From NCBI GenBank assembly GCA_947632645.1, contig CANRQB010000001.1:1-64000 (forward strand): a stretch of DNA of 64,000 nucleotides. The letters are read 5' to 3'. A program made the translations under genes and the position numbers. Shown in pieces: positions 33,194 through 41,700 of this stretch. Origin of the DNA: an uncultured Clostridia bacterium. Its GTDB lineage: Bacteria; Bacillota; Clostridia; Christensenellales; UBA1242. Within the stretch, counting starts at the first letter, position 1; each line of letters opens with the position of its first letter. The notes beneath the pieces are model-generated. The model searched no databases. It saw only the letters and a program-made list of their open reading frames with translations, and was not told where the DNA came from.

Positions 33194-33841
33194 TTTTTTA
33201 ACCGAATTATAACTTATATCTATAAGTTCCATTAACTTTTCTAGCTTAATGCCCTTATTTAAAACCACCGTGTACCAGTGAATTTTGTTCATATGGTAGG
33301 CGGGGAAAATGTTTTTATTATCTATAATTTTTTCCACAAAAGTTGGCGGTGCTTTAAGGTTTATTATATCCACAACATAGTTTTTGTTCTTAACTAGTTT
33401 GTCCATATTAACATCCATAATAAGCGCAAACCATTTATCCGATTTTGGGTGTTTAAAGGTTAGGTAGTGGGGGTATTCGTCCCATGGGGCCTGGGGTATA
33501 ACATTATACCTTTCTTTTATATGGTTTACAACAGCGGATTTTATATTGATGTTATCTAAACAATTTTTAACAATTTCTGCCGCTAAATTTTCCACCTGTT
33601 TTCTAAGCGATGCAACAAAGGCGGTGTTTATGCTTAAAATATTTAGCATCTCGTACTGCTCGTTAAAATTGTTATCAATAAGATTAATGTTAAAATTTTG
33701 GCTATCTATTTCAATTTCGACAGTAAAATCGTCGTTTAGTGGTTTTTTTAACAAGAATTTGCCTTTAGTTAAATTAAACCCACACTTCTTAAGCTTTTGT
33801 TCGTTTAACTGGTTATCGTTAAAGTAAAAACTAAAATCCAT
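33191..33841 (-). CDS. YjbR/MmcQ-family protein
   Basis: 216 residues. The C-terminal ~120 residues show the MmcQ/YjbR fold (PHYLTFKHPKSDKWFALIMDV, then NLKAPP and YHMNKIHWYTVVLN), a CyaY-like alpha/beta domain sometimes linked to DNA binding. The N-terminal ~95 residues are an extra domain seen in longer members. ATG follows AAGGAG. Followed upstream by rlmH on the same strand with a 14-nt gap, so probably one unit with rlmH and the CPBP genes. Confidence 0.85.
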   Translation of the reverse strand: MDFSFYFNDNQLNEQKLKKCGFNLTKGKFLLKKPLNDDFTVEIEIDSQNFNINLIDNNFNEQYEMLNILSINTAFVASLRKQVENLAAEIVKNCLDNINIKSAVVNHIKERYNVIPQAPWDEYPHYLTFKHPKSDKWFALIMDVNMDKLVKNKNYVVDIINLKAPPTFVEKIIDNKNIFPAYHMNKIHWYTVVLNKGIKLEKLMELIDISYNSVKK

Positions 33842-33855
33842 ACTTTCTCCTTAGA

Positions 33856-34311
33856 TTACTTGTGGTAGGCGATGTTGTTGTTTATTGTAAATGCGCGGTA
33901 TAGCTGCTCTAAAAATATAACGCGCATAAGCTGGTGCGGAAAGGTTAGGTTAGAAAAACTTATCCGCTCGTCCGCCACATTTTTTATCTTTTCGCTAAGC
34001 CCATTGGATGCGCCAATAACAAAGGTTATTTCGCTTGTGGTGCTAGAAAGCGCCGATAATTTTTTTGCAAACTCTGGGCTAGATAACTGCGTGCCCAACA
34101 CATCCAAAACAATAACATACCCCTTTAGGTATGGGCTAATCTTTTTTGCGTCCTTTTCTAGGGCTAAATTTATGTTGGCGTTTATAGTTTCGTCCACTTC
34201 AACAATTTTAAGCGAACAAAACCTGGTTAACCGCTTGCTGTATTCGCCAACTGCGTCCTGCCAATATTTTTCCTTTAAACTGCCCACGCAAACCAGATTT
34301 ATCTTTATCAT
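33856..34311 (-). CDS. rlmH: 23S rRNA pseudouridine1915 N3-methyltransferase
   Basis: SPOUT methyltransferase acting on pseudouridine 1915 of assembled ribosomes. 151 residues from ATG 34311, which overlaps the CPBP stop as ATGA; an upstream ATG at 34323 is less likely. Signatures: VGSLKEKYW, VLDVLGTQLSSPEFA, the SAM-binding FVIGASNGLS (about 100) and the C-terminal FPHQLMRVIFLEQLYRAF..NNIAYHK, all complete. Confidence 0.95.
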   Translation of the reverse strand: MIKINLVCVGSLKEKYWQDAVGEYSKRLTRFCSLKIVEVDETINANINLALEKDAKKISPYLKGYVIVLDVLGTQLSSPEFAKKLSALSSTTSEITFVIGASNGLSEKIKNVADERISFSNLTFPHQLMRVIFLEQLYRAFTINNNIAYHK

Positions 34312-35372
34312 AACACACCCCAAATAAAGCTAGAAATTGTTATAAGCCCGCCCAGCACAATGCTAGAAATTATAAATATGTTATCCACAAACCTAAATTT
34401 AAACTTTTGTTTTGTATCTACTATTGTCATTTTTTTTGCCTGCGACATAATGTAGTTGGTTTGCTTAACCCTTTGTGCCATTTCTTCAGGCTGCAAATTT
34501 TCAAAATTAAGGTGCTTTATAATGTTTATAACTTGCATTTTTGCGCGCTGTTTTTTAAGTTGATTTAACAGCACAAAATATAATCCAATAATTGCAGCCA
34601 TAAACATCAGCGAATAAAGCGCGTACAAAATTGGGTTAGAAATCAAAAAGTTTACAAATGTCTGATACATAACGGCAGGGCGCCATCCATAAACTATGCC
34701 GTACGCCATGTAGGTGCTTATTGCGTTGTTCATAAAGTGGATGATCATAGTTGGATATATGCTTTTGCTTACAAGAGCAACCATACCCATAAAAAATCCT
34801 AAAATTGCCGCGTAAAAGAATTGCTCGATGTTAAGGTGAATAAGCCCAAACAGCAAACTGGAAATATATAAACAATAGCGCGGATGGGCATATTTTTTGC
34901 CTGCATTAAGCATTATGCCGCGATGCAAAAACTCTTCACACAAGCCGGGCAGTGCGCAACTTAAAAGCAAATCTTTAAAAAACTCGCCATACTTCACCTT
35001 TGCCACAGCACCAACTGCGCTAGTAGTAAAGCCTATCGACTCGTACCCCAACATGGTTAACACACTGTGGAAAAAGTTTGCAACAAACGAGTTTAAAAAG
35101 TATAGCAAAAATCCCAAAACAACCGATATCAAAAGCATGTTTAAGCTTATTTTTTTAAAGCCAGTGTCGCGTAATGTCTGTTTTAAACTTTTGGATACAA
35201 AAATTGTGTATAGCAGCATTGGCACAGATAGCATGGTTACAATTTGTATAAGGGCGGTGGATATAAAATCATTTGCAAAAGCGCCCGAATACCCCAAAAC
35301 AAAACAACATGCAACCATAACAAGTGCAATAAAGTAAATTATATTAATTTTAAAAAAGTTTTTGCTTTCCAT
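34308..35372 (-). CDS. CPBP-family intramembrane metalloprotease (first)
   Basis: 354 residues from ATG 35372, which follows AAAGGAG; the longer frame to 35444 is rejected. Eight or so membrane segments. Active-site motifs: EEFLHRGIML (about 142), FGLIHLNIEQFFYAA and HFMNNAIS. CPBP (Abi/Rce1-like) proteases process prenylated or small peptide substrates, in some cases for bacteriocin self-protection. A ~75-residue cytoplasmic segment (KKQRAKMQVI..., about 270-335) precedes the last membrane helix. ATGA overlap with rlmH. Confidence 0.9.
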   Translation of the reverse strand: MESKNFFKINIIYFIALVMVACCFVLGYSGAFANDFISTALIQIVTMLSVPMLLYTIFVSKSLKQTLRDTGFKKISLNMLLISVVLGFLLYFLNSFVANFFHSVLTMLGYESIGFTTSAVGAVAKVKYGEFFKDLLLSCALPGLCEEFLHRGIMLNAGKKYAHPRYCLYISSLLFGLIHLNIEQFFYAAILGFFMGMVALVSKSIYPTMIIHFMNNAISTYMAYGIVYGWRPAVMYQTFVNFLISNPILYALYSLMFMAAIIGLYFVLLNQLKKQRAKMQVINIIKHLNFENLQPEEMAQRVKQTNYIMSQAKKMTIVDTKQKFKFRFVDNIFIISSIVLGGLITISSFIWGVL

Positions 35373-35380
35373 GCTCTCCT

Positions 35381-36271
35381 TTAAGCGGTTGCAACCGAAA
35401 TTATCCAAAATACAACCATTATTGCAAATGAACCAATCACCCAATATTTATCTTTGCCAAAATTTTTGGTTTTGCTGCCTTTGTTTTTGTTAAAGGCAAA
35501 CCATAAAACAGCGGCCAAAAATGCTGCACACAAAACTATTGCAAGTATAATAAAGCTAAAATGATTGTAACTTAGCGGTATGTTTAAATAGTTTACAACT
35601 AGCGCCAAAAGGTTGTTTATAAAGTGCACCGCCATGGTATATATTATGTTGTTTTCCTTATACATTATGCCGCTAAGCAGCAAGCCAAACAGCATTGGAT
35701 ACACTAATTGATAGGGCGACATATGGAATATGGCAAAGCATAAACTGGTTAAAATTATGGATGCCGCCTTGCCATAGCCCTTAAATCCGCGCAAAATTAT
35801 GCCCCTAAACAAAAGCTCTTCCCCGATGGCGGGCAAAATTCCAAGCGAAAATATACCAATAATAAATTCTTCCAAATTGTTTATATCCACACCCTTAGCG
35901 TAAAATCCCCAGCGTATTAAAAGATTGTTTACGCAGGTGATAATAGGTGCCAAGCAGAAAAACGAAACCACGCCAACGGCAATATAAATTAGCATTTTTT
36001 TAATAGATGGCTTGGCAATAATTTTTTCTGAAGTGGGCTTGTTAAAGAAGATAAATATTCCTATAAAAATAAGTTCCATAATTATGGTTTGAATAAGAAT
36101 TGCCCACGCACTGCTTTCTATAAATACAGAAAACCACTCGCTGTTGCCCGAAATCATTTGATTTACCGACAAACCAATAAGGGTAAAAATTGCACCGGCA
36201 ATTTGGCAAAAAACAAAACCTAGCACAAATGCTAGCGAAGATTGTTTTGCACCCAGTTCTATTTTTCCCAT
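35381..36271 (-). CDS. CPBP-family intramembrane metalloprotease (second)
   Basis: 296 residues from ATG 36271. Motifs GEELLFRGIILRGF (about 150), FAIFHMSPYQLVYP and HFINNLLAL match the CPBP catalytic residues. Eight membrane segments; basic loop KNKGSKTKNFGKDK before the last. It is 8 nt upstream of the first CPBP gene and so probably in the same operon with rlmH. No ribosome site; TTGATT-17-TATAAT ends 6 nt before the ATG, so the operon mRNA should be leaderless. Confidence 0.9.
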   Translation of the reverse strand: MGKIELGAKQSSLAFVLGFVFCQIAGAIFTLIGLSVNQMISGNSEWFSVFIESSAWAILIQTIIMELIFIGIFIFFNKPTSEKIIAKPSIKKMLIYIAVGVVSFFCLAPIITCVNNLLIRWGFYAKGVDINNLEEFIIGIFSLGILPAIGEELLFRGIILRGFKGYGKAASIILTSLCFAIFHMSPYQLVYPMLFGLLLSGIMYKENNIIYTMAVHFINNLLALVVNYLNIPLSYNHFSFIILAIVLCAAFLAAVLWFAFNKNKGSKTKNFGKDKYWVIGSFAIMVVFWIISVATA

Positions 36272-36277
36272 AAAGTT

Positions 36278-36306
36278 ATTATACAAAATTTTTAATTATT
36301 AATCAA
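36278..36306 (-). promoter_or_regulatory. Leaderless-type promoter of the CPBP-rlmH operon
   Basis: Minus strand TTGATT (36306-36301), 17-nt spacer, TATAAT (36283-36278), 6 nt to the ATG at 36271. Confidence 0.8.
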
Positions 36307-36378
36307 TTTAATACGGCAAGTTTTTTTGTTATTATTCATATATTTTAGTAAAAATAGTAATTTAATGGGGTGGATAAT

Positions 36379-36999
36379 ATGGAATATGGTGTGCTAAATG
36401 GCGCTATAGAGGACACTTTTATAAAAGATTTAAACATAGTAATAAAAAATTCTAAATTGGGCAAGGGGGTTAAGCTATACCCAAATGTCTGCTTAAAAGA
36501 GTGCGTTTTGGGCGATAATGTTTGCGTGGAGGAAAACAGTTATTTAACTAAGGCAAAAATAGGTGACTTTAGTGTTGTAACCTCTAGTTTTGTAGAGAAC
36601 TCGAGTGTGGGCAAAAATTGTACAGTAGGGCCGTTTGCACATATTAGGGATAATAGTGCGGTGGGCGATGGCTGCAGGGTGGGCAATTTTGTGGAAATTA
36701 AAAATTCGCTTATAGGCAATGACTGCAAAATGGCACACCTGGCGTACATAGGCGATGTTACAATGGGAAATAATTGCAATATCGGCTGTGGTGTGGTGTT
36801 TTGCAATTTTAATGGAAAAATAAAGCAGCGCTCGACGCTAAAGGATAATGTTTTTGTTGGCTCTAATGTTAATATCATCGCTCCGCTAACAATAGGCAAC
36901 GATGTGTTTATTGCAGCGGGTAGCACACTGGATAAAGATGTGCCAGATAATAATTTTGTTATTGCACGTGCAAGGCAAGAAAATAAATTAAAAAAATAA
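36379..36999 (+). CDS. Stand-alone GlmU-type acetyltransferase domain
   Basis: 206 residues from ATG 36379 (GGGGTG ribosome site; GTG 36370 is an alternative). Left-handed beta-helix hexapeptide repeats from end to end. The middle matches the acetyltransferase half of GlmU: VGPFAHIRDNSAVGDGCRVGNFVEIK, then MAHLAYIGDV with the catalytic His, GCGVVFCNFNGK and VFVGSNVNIIAPLTIG. The N-terminal uridylyltransferase half of GlmU is absent, so UDP-GlcNAc synthesis would need a separate pyrophosphorylase. Another sugar acetyltransferase role is possible. Confidence 0.8.
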   Translation: MEYGVLNGAIEDTFIKDLNIVIKNSKLGKGVKLYPNVCLKECVLGDNVCVEENSYLTKAKIGDFSVVTSSFVENSSVGKNCTVGPFAHIRDNSAVGDGCRVGNFVEIKNSLIGNDCKMAHLAYIGDVTMGNNCNIGCGVVFCNFNGKIKQRSTLKDNVFVGSNVNIIAPLTIGNDVFIAAGSTLDKDVPDNNFVIARARQENKLKK

Positions 37000-37259
37000 A
37001 AAAATCTATAAAAAATAAGCAAAAAACATTAATTTTTGCGTAATTTTTAAAAAAATTAATAAAAACCAATAAAAAATGCAAAAATAAACCAATAGAAAAT
37101 GCAAAATAATACTATAATACAGTTTTTATTTAAAATTTTTGATGTTGCGCTTTTAAAAATAAAATAAAATTTTAAAAAATAGTCAAAAAATAGTTAAAAA
37201 TGCGCAAAAAATTATAAATTTTTATTATTTTTTATTAAAATTAAAAAATAGGCGGCTGC
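37000..37259. other. AT-rich gap without a gene
   Basis: Only A/T-rich sequence with loose repeats of ACCAATA(A/G)AAAATGCAAAA near 37062-37105. It ends in the kinase terminator. No promoter for a gene or frame was recognised. Confidence 0.6.
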
Positions 37260-37268
37260 CTATTTAGT
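37243..37268 (-). terminator. Terminator of the kinase gene
   Basis: Minus strand AAATAGGC-AGCC-GCCTATTTTTT, overlapping the stop. Confidence 0.9.
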
Positions 37269-37802
37269 AAATTTTTTATACTCGTTATATATTTGCTCGG
37301 CTATTTCATTTGGAGTTTTGTTGGTGGTGTTTATAACCAGATTGTAATTTTCACTATGCAAATTATCCACATTATACAATTCTTGATATCGAGTGTTTTC
37401 CATATCCCAGCGCTGCTTTAAATGCTGTATGGCGTCTGACAAATTTTTTACCTGTTCGCCTTGCCTATTGGCATTTAATAATCGTCGGCCAGCTTCTTGC
37501 CAATCCACATCTAAAAACACTTTAAAACTATCTGAAATAAAATGCCATGCAAGGCGACTATCCAAAATTAAATTTTCGTTTGCACGCGCCTTGCCAATTT
37601 CCACTATGGTTGCATCCACAATTTTATCTATTTGCTTAAGTTGACTAATAGAAAGCTTATTAAGGTTATTATAAGCAAGCTTTAAAGAGGCTTGGCGATA
37701 GATATTGCCGACCGATATGCGCTCAAACCCGTAATTGTCGCTTAAAATGCGGCTAACTTCACCCTTGCCGCTGCATGGTTTGCCCGTTATAGTTATTATC
37801 AT
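37260..37802 (-). CDS. Cytidylate-kinase-like nucleoside monophosphate kinase
   Basis: 180 residues. P-loop GKPCSGKGE (about 7-15), followed by ILDSRLAWHF (about 79) and a lid-like region with arginines (GRRLLNANRQGEQ). The layout matches the short (archaeal-type) CMP-kinase-like AAA_18 group rather than the 220-residue Cmk. Its start overlaps the DivIC stop by 4 nt (ATGA). It closes the yabP-yabQ-divIC unit. Substrate unproven. Confidence 0.8.
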   Translation of the reverse strand: MIITITGKPCSGKGEVSRILSDNYGFERISVGNIYRQASLKLAYNNLNKLSISQLKQIDKIVDATIVEIGKARANENLILDSRLAWHFISDSFKVFLDVDWQEAGRRLLNANRQGEQVKNLSDAIQHLKQRWDMENTRYQELYNVDNLHSENYNLVINTTNKTPNEIAEQIYNEYKKFTK

Positions 37803-38014
37803 AAGCTAACCTCTATGTTGCCAAAATGATAGCTTATGTTCGCAGCGCTAGAAACTTTATCTTTAAGTTCTTCGAGTTGCTTTTCTTGCTTATCCAATTT
37901 GTTTTGCACCACGCGGTTGCTTATAATTAGTGCAATATTTACAGCCAAAAGTAAGGCAATAATGGCAATTGCAGCAAATATAAATAATTTAGCTTTTGTT
38001 GATAGATTTTTCAT
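37799..38014 (-). CDS. divIC: DivIC/FtsB-like septum protein, short
   Basis: 71 residues: a cytoplasmic basic start (KNLSTKAK), one membrane helix (about 10-31), then a coiled coil (VQNKLDKQEKQLEELKDKV). This is the septum-initiator DivIC/FtsB shape, though much shorter than Bacillus DivIC (~125). The call rests on gene order: yabP-yabQ-divIC is the order in Bacillus and Clostridia. A GAGGAT ribosome site precedes the ATG; the start overlaps yabQ by 26 nt. Confidence 0.7.
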   Translation of the reverse strand: MKNLSTKAKLFIFAAIAIIALLLAVNIALIISNRVVQNKLDKQEKQLEELKDKVSSAANISYHFGNIEVSL

Positions 38015-38342
38015 GATTTTTTATCCTCTTGATGCAATTATACCATTTATTTTGCAAAAAAACAACTAAATTGCACAAAAGTTTTTTAATCCATAAAAAT
38101 CCAAGCAAAAAGGCAAGGGCTAGTGCAAGCGGAAATTTGCCAAAATTAAAAATATTTATTAAAAATATATAAAAAATGCAAAAAAATGCGCAAAAAATGC
38201 CATCAAATATGGTTTTTATAATATTTTTTTGATATTTTTTTAAAAATAACACGCAAAAAAATTGATATGCAATTCCACAGATTAAGCCAAAAAACAAAAA
38301 CACTAAAAAACAATTTAATTGGTTATTTGTAATAAAAATCAT
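37989..38342 (-). CDS. yabQ: YabQ-like spore-cortex membrane protein
   Basis: 117 residues with about four hydrophobic segments (FLVFLFFGLICGIAYQFF; FDGIFCAFFCIFYIFLINIF; FPLALALAFLLGF). Length, topology and the position between yabP and divIC agree with YabQ, needed for spore cortex formation in Bacillus. ATG overlaps the yabP stop as ATGA. Sequence similarity alone would not be decisive. Confidence 0.7.
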   Translation of the reverse strand: MIFITNNQLNCFLVFLFFGLICGIAYQFFCVLFLKKYQKNIIKTIFDGIFCAFFCIFYIFLINIFNFGKFPLALALAFLLGFLWIKKLLCNLVVFLQNKWYNCIKRIKNHEKSINKS

Positions 38343-38602
38343 TTAAACAATTTCCTAAAAAATGGAATTTTTTCCGATTTATCCAAATATTTTATCGAGA
38401 TTATTTCGCCCGATATTTCCGCTTTTAAACTGTTGTTGTCTAGCGTTATTAACTCTAAATTTTTGCCAGTTACCATAATGCCACCCAAAACGGTGTCTAA
38501 CTGAATTAAATCGCTTTTTAGCGATATTATTTTATTTGTGCCGCCAACAACCAAATATTTTTTGTCGGTTAAGGTTATTATTTGACTTTTATTTTCTTCC
38601 AT
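38339..38602 (-). CDS. yabP: YabP-family sporulation protein
   Basis: 87 residues, beta-rich. The pattern ITLTDKKYLVVGGTNKIISLKSDLIQLDTVLGGIMVTGKNL followed by ISGEIISIKYLD matches the YabP family (YabP/YqfC), which in Bacillus acts in spore coat and cortex assembly. First gene of yabP-yabQ-divIC-kinase. No ribosome site: TATAAT ends 5 nt before the ATG, but no good -35 box was seen. Suggests the lineage sporulates or descends from spore formers. Confidence 0.8.
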   Translation of the reverse strand: MEENKSQIITLTDKKYLVVGGTNKIISLKSDLIQLDTVLGGIMVTGKNLELITLDNNSLKAEISGEIISIKYLDKSEKIPFFRKLFK

Positions 38603-38653
38603 AATTTATTATATAATTTTTTTTATTTTTTATGTTTTTTAATTAAAATTTAT

Positions 38654-38683
38654 TTGACAAATTATTGCAATTATATTTATAAT
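38654..38683 (+). promoter_or_regulatory. Promoter of the giant lipoprotein gene
   Basis: TTGACA (38654-38659), 18-nt spacer, TATAAT (38678-38683). It gives a ~60-nt leader with a TTAAGGGG ribosome site. Confidence 0.8.
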
Positions 38684-38748
38684 ATAATTAAATAGCACAA
38701 AATTAAATATATTTTGCAATTTTGGTTAAAATTAAATTAAGGGGTAAT

Positions 38749-41700
38749 ATGAAAAAATTTAATACTATATTAATAGTGATTTTAGCACTATTTTGTGGTG
38801 TAATTTTTTCTGCATGTAAAAACAGCTATAAGTTTAATGTTAAATTTTATTTAGAAGATAGCCAAATTTCTCAACTAAATTTGTATATAGACGAAAATGA
38901 TACCACCGCTACCCAACATCTATCCGTAAAATTTTCGCACATAAAATCAAGTAAAATTGGGCCGATAGAAATTACAATAGATCAAATGGGTGTGGCTAGC
39001 ATAAGCACTCCGGTAAAATCGGGCACAACCTTTAATTTTGATGTAACCGCACTTGCCCCAACAAGCGATGCAAATTTAATTGTGCGCCACCTATCATCCA
39101 ACAAAACAGCGCAAATAAAGCTTAATATACAAAAGCGCTCGTCCAAAGTGGTTAATCTTAACAAAACCTACGTGGTGGAAATTCCAAGCGAGGGCGTAAA
39201 AACAAGCTATATAAACACAAAACAGCTATTAAATTATAACGGCACGGAAAGGGTGTATTTTGCACTTGCAAACAACTCTACACTTCCTGCGGGCATAACC
39301 CCTGTTTATGAGGAGGTGGAGGGCAAATCTGTAATCGCTGGTTTTAATGTGCCTAGCCAAACAGTTGCCACAAGCCAAGATAGCAGCGACGTTTTATTAA
39401 ACCCAGTGTTTTATATCCCAAATTATTATAACCAAACCCAAACCGATATGGTTATTCACCTAAAATTTTTAAACCTGCTTTCTAAGGATAAAATCAATTT
39501 ACAAATAAACAACAGCGCCCAAAACTACAAAAGTGACGCATATCAAACTTTGTACGAGCAAAACAAGCCAATAATGTTGCTTTATAACGACGAAAATTTT
39601 AAAACTATAACGGCAAAATTCAGTTTTAATGCAGCTCTAACGGACTATAATAAATATTATAAAGCGCCAACCCTGGTTGCAAACAACGGGCAAAATGCAA
39701 ATTCCTTTAGTTTGGCACCAGCGGGCGAGGATAACAGCTACAATATATCGGCACAAAGTGTGGCGGATGCAAGCGTTATAAATTTTGTGTTTAACCCTAA
39801 CGAACAATACGTGGGCGATATTGTGCCATTTAACACAGGCATACAGCTTTCTAGTTCTAAGCGCGCCACCGATGTTGAAGTTCGCATGGACGATAGCGCT
39901 GTAGCGGACGAAGATCTTAACTATATTAACATTTTTGATAAATATTATGACGCTTCTTATGGCGAAAAGCTGGGCGCAAAATTCAACTTTGTGCCACAAA
40001 ACGGCGCGATAGAAGAGTTTGATTTTATGCGCATAACTATCCCAATGGGTATGCTGTTTAACGAAAATAACATCTATTCGCAACACGAGTTTGATTTAAT
40101 CGGAAACGAAACATTTTCTGGATTAATAGAAAGCGATGATAGGTTGCAAACCAACAATAATCTATTGCAAATTTACCTTAAAAACCAACCAATGCGCTTT
40201 TATTTAGATTCATATCTTGGTAGGCTCGTATCCGAAGTGTACTCTAGGGACGATAACATATTTATTAAATACTGCAAAAACACCTCGGGCGGAAATGCAG
40301 ACACACTTAATATGTCGGTGGAAAATGTGTATAAATACATGGGCAGCAGTTACGATGCTGGCTATGCTTATTTTAATAACTCGTCCGCTATATCTAGCTG
40401 CAACATAACATTTAGCGCACAAGAAGGGGTGCAAAGTGTTATAATTAAAGCAGGGTTTTCGTCTAACGGGTTGGTAACTTTTTATGACGGCGATGTTAAT
40501 CAAATTAGTATTGCTCGTTCGGATGAACGCCAATATGCTTTAAAAATAAATTCGGTTTTGGGTGGTTTGGGTGCACCTATATTAAATACAAAGTTTAATG
40601 TTTCTATTTTACCTAAAAACGATCAAGACAATTTGGTAAAATTAAAAATTGGCGATAATGGGGAAGAAAAAACCCAGCTAGAGTATAACTACACAAGTGC
40701 ATCTGCTAGCGACACAAGGCAATTTTTATATCTAAGTTTAAGCGGTGCAGATTTGGGCTATTATAACCTAACCATTTCGCATGCCAATGGCTATACCTTA
40801 ACCATCCCGCTGTTTGTTTACGACGAGGTTAGCGCTTCTGACCTATCATATACGCTACAAACTACATCTGGGCTAGATTTTGCAAACGAGGACGAAAATT
40901 ACTTGGCGGATTATCTTGTGCCTGCCGACGAAAACAGAAAACTTGGCTTGTTTATAGAAAACAACAATAAACTAGGTTTAAAGTTAAATTTAGATCAAAC
41001 TAGCCAACCTTTCTATAGCTTCCAATTGGATTTTGGCATGGAATACTCTTCACACGAAGTGCCAACCACCAATCGGCAGGCAAGAGATTTTGTTACAACA
41101 CAAAACTTCAGCAATCAAGACATGCAAGATTATAACAGCGCGTTTGGCAATTTTATAACCTTTAAAACCAATGCCAATGGCGAGGCAGGGTATTTTGAAA
41201 ACGGCAAAAACTATGTTATTGCAACAATAAAAATAAAAAGAAATTTCAGCTTTGATAATATAATATCCAATCCAGTGGCACAAAGCGAATACACTCAACA
41301 AAAACAAATACGTTTTTATATCTACAAAAAATTTAACAAAAATTTATTAACTCTACAATTTAGCAATAGAGATATTTTCTTTAACGATTATCTAGCGTAT
41401 GGTTTGCAGGAACAATCCACAACCGATCTAACCTTATCGTACCAAGCCGATGCGGATATTTGGAATTATGTGGACGAGGTGGTTTGGTCGTGCGATAGAG
41501 AGGTCGAGCAGGGCACAAGCTATCAGTTAACCAACACAAACAACAACAGCATTCAAATACAATTTTTACAGCACACTCTAAATAACTATTTTACATTTAT
41601 CGCAACAATAACTCAATTTGGCGTAAGTTCTTCGGTTGCGTCATCCATCCAAGTAAAAACTCCTGTTGTAACAACAGATTTGTTGGTTGACGATGTAAGT

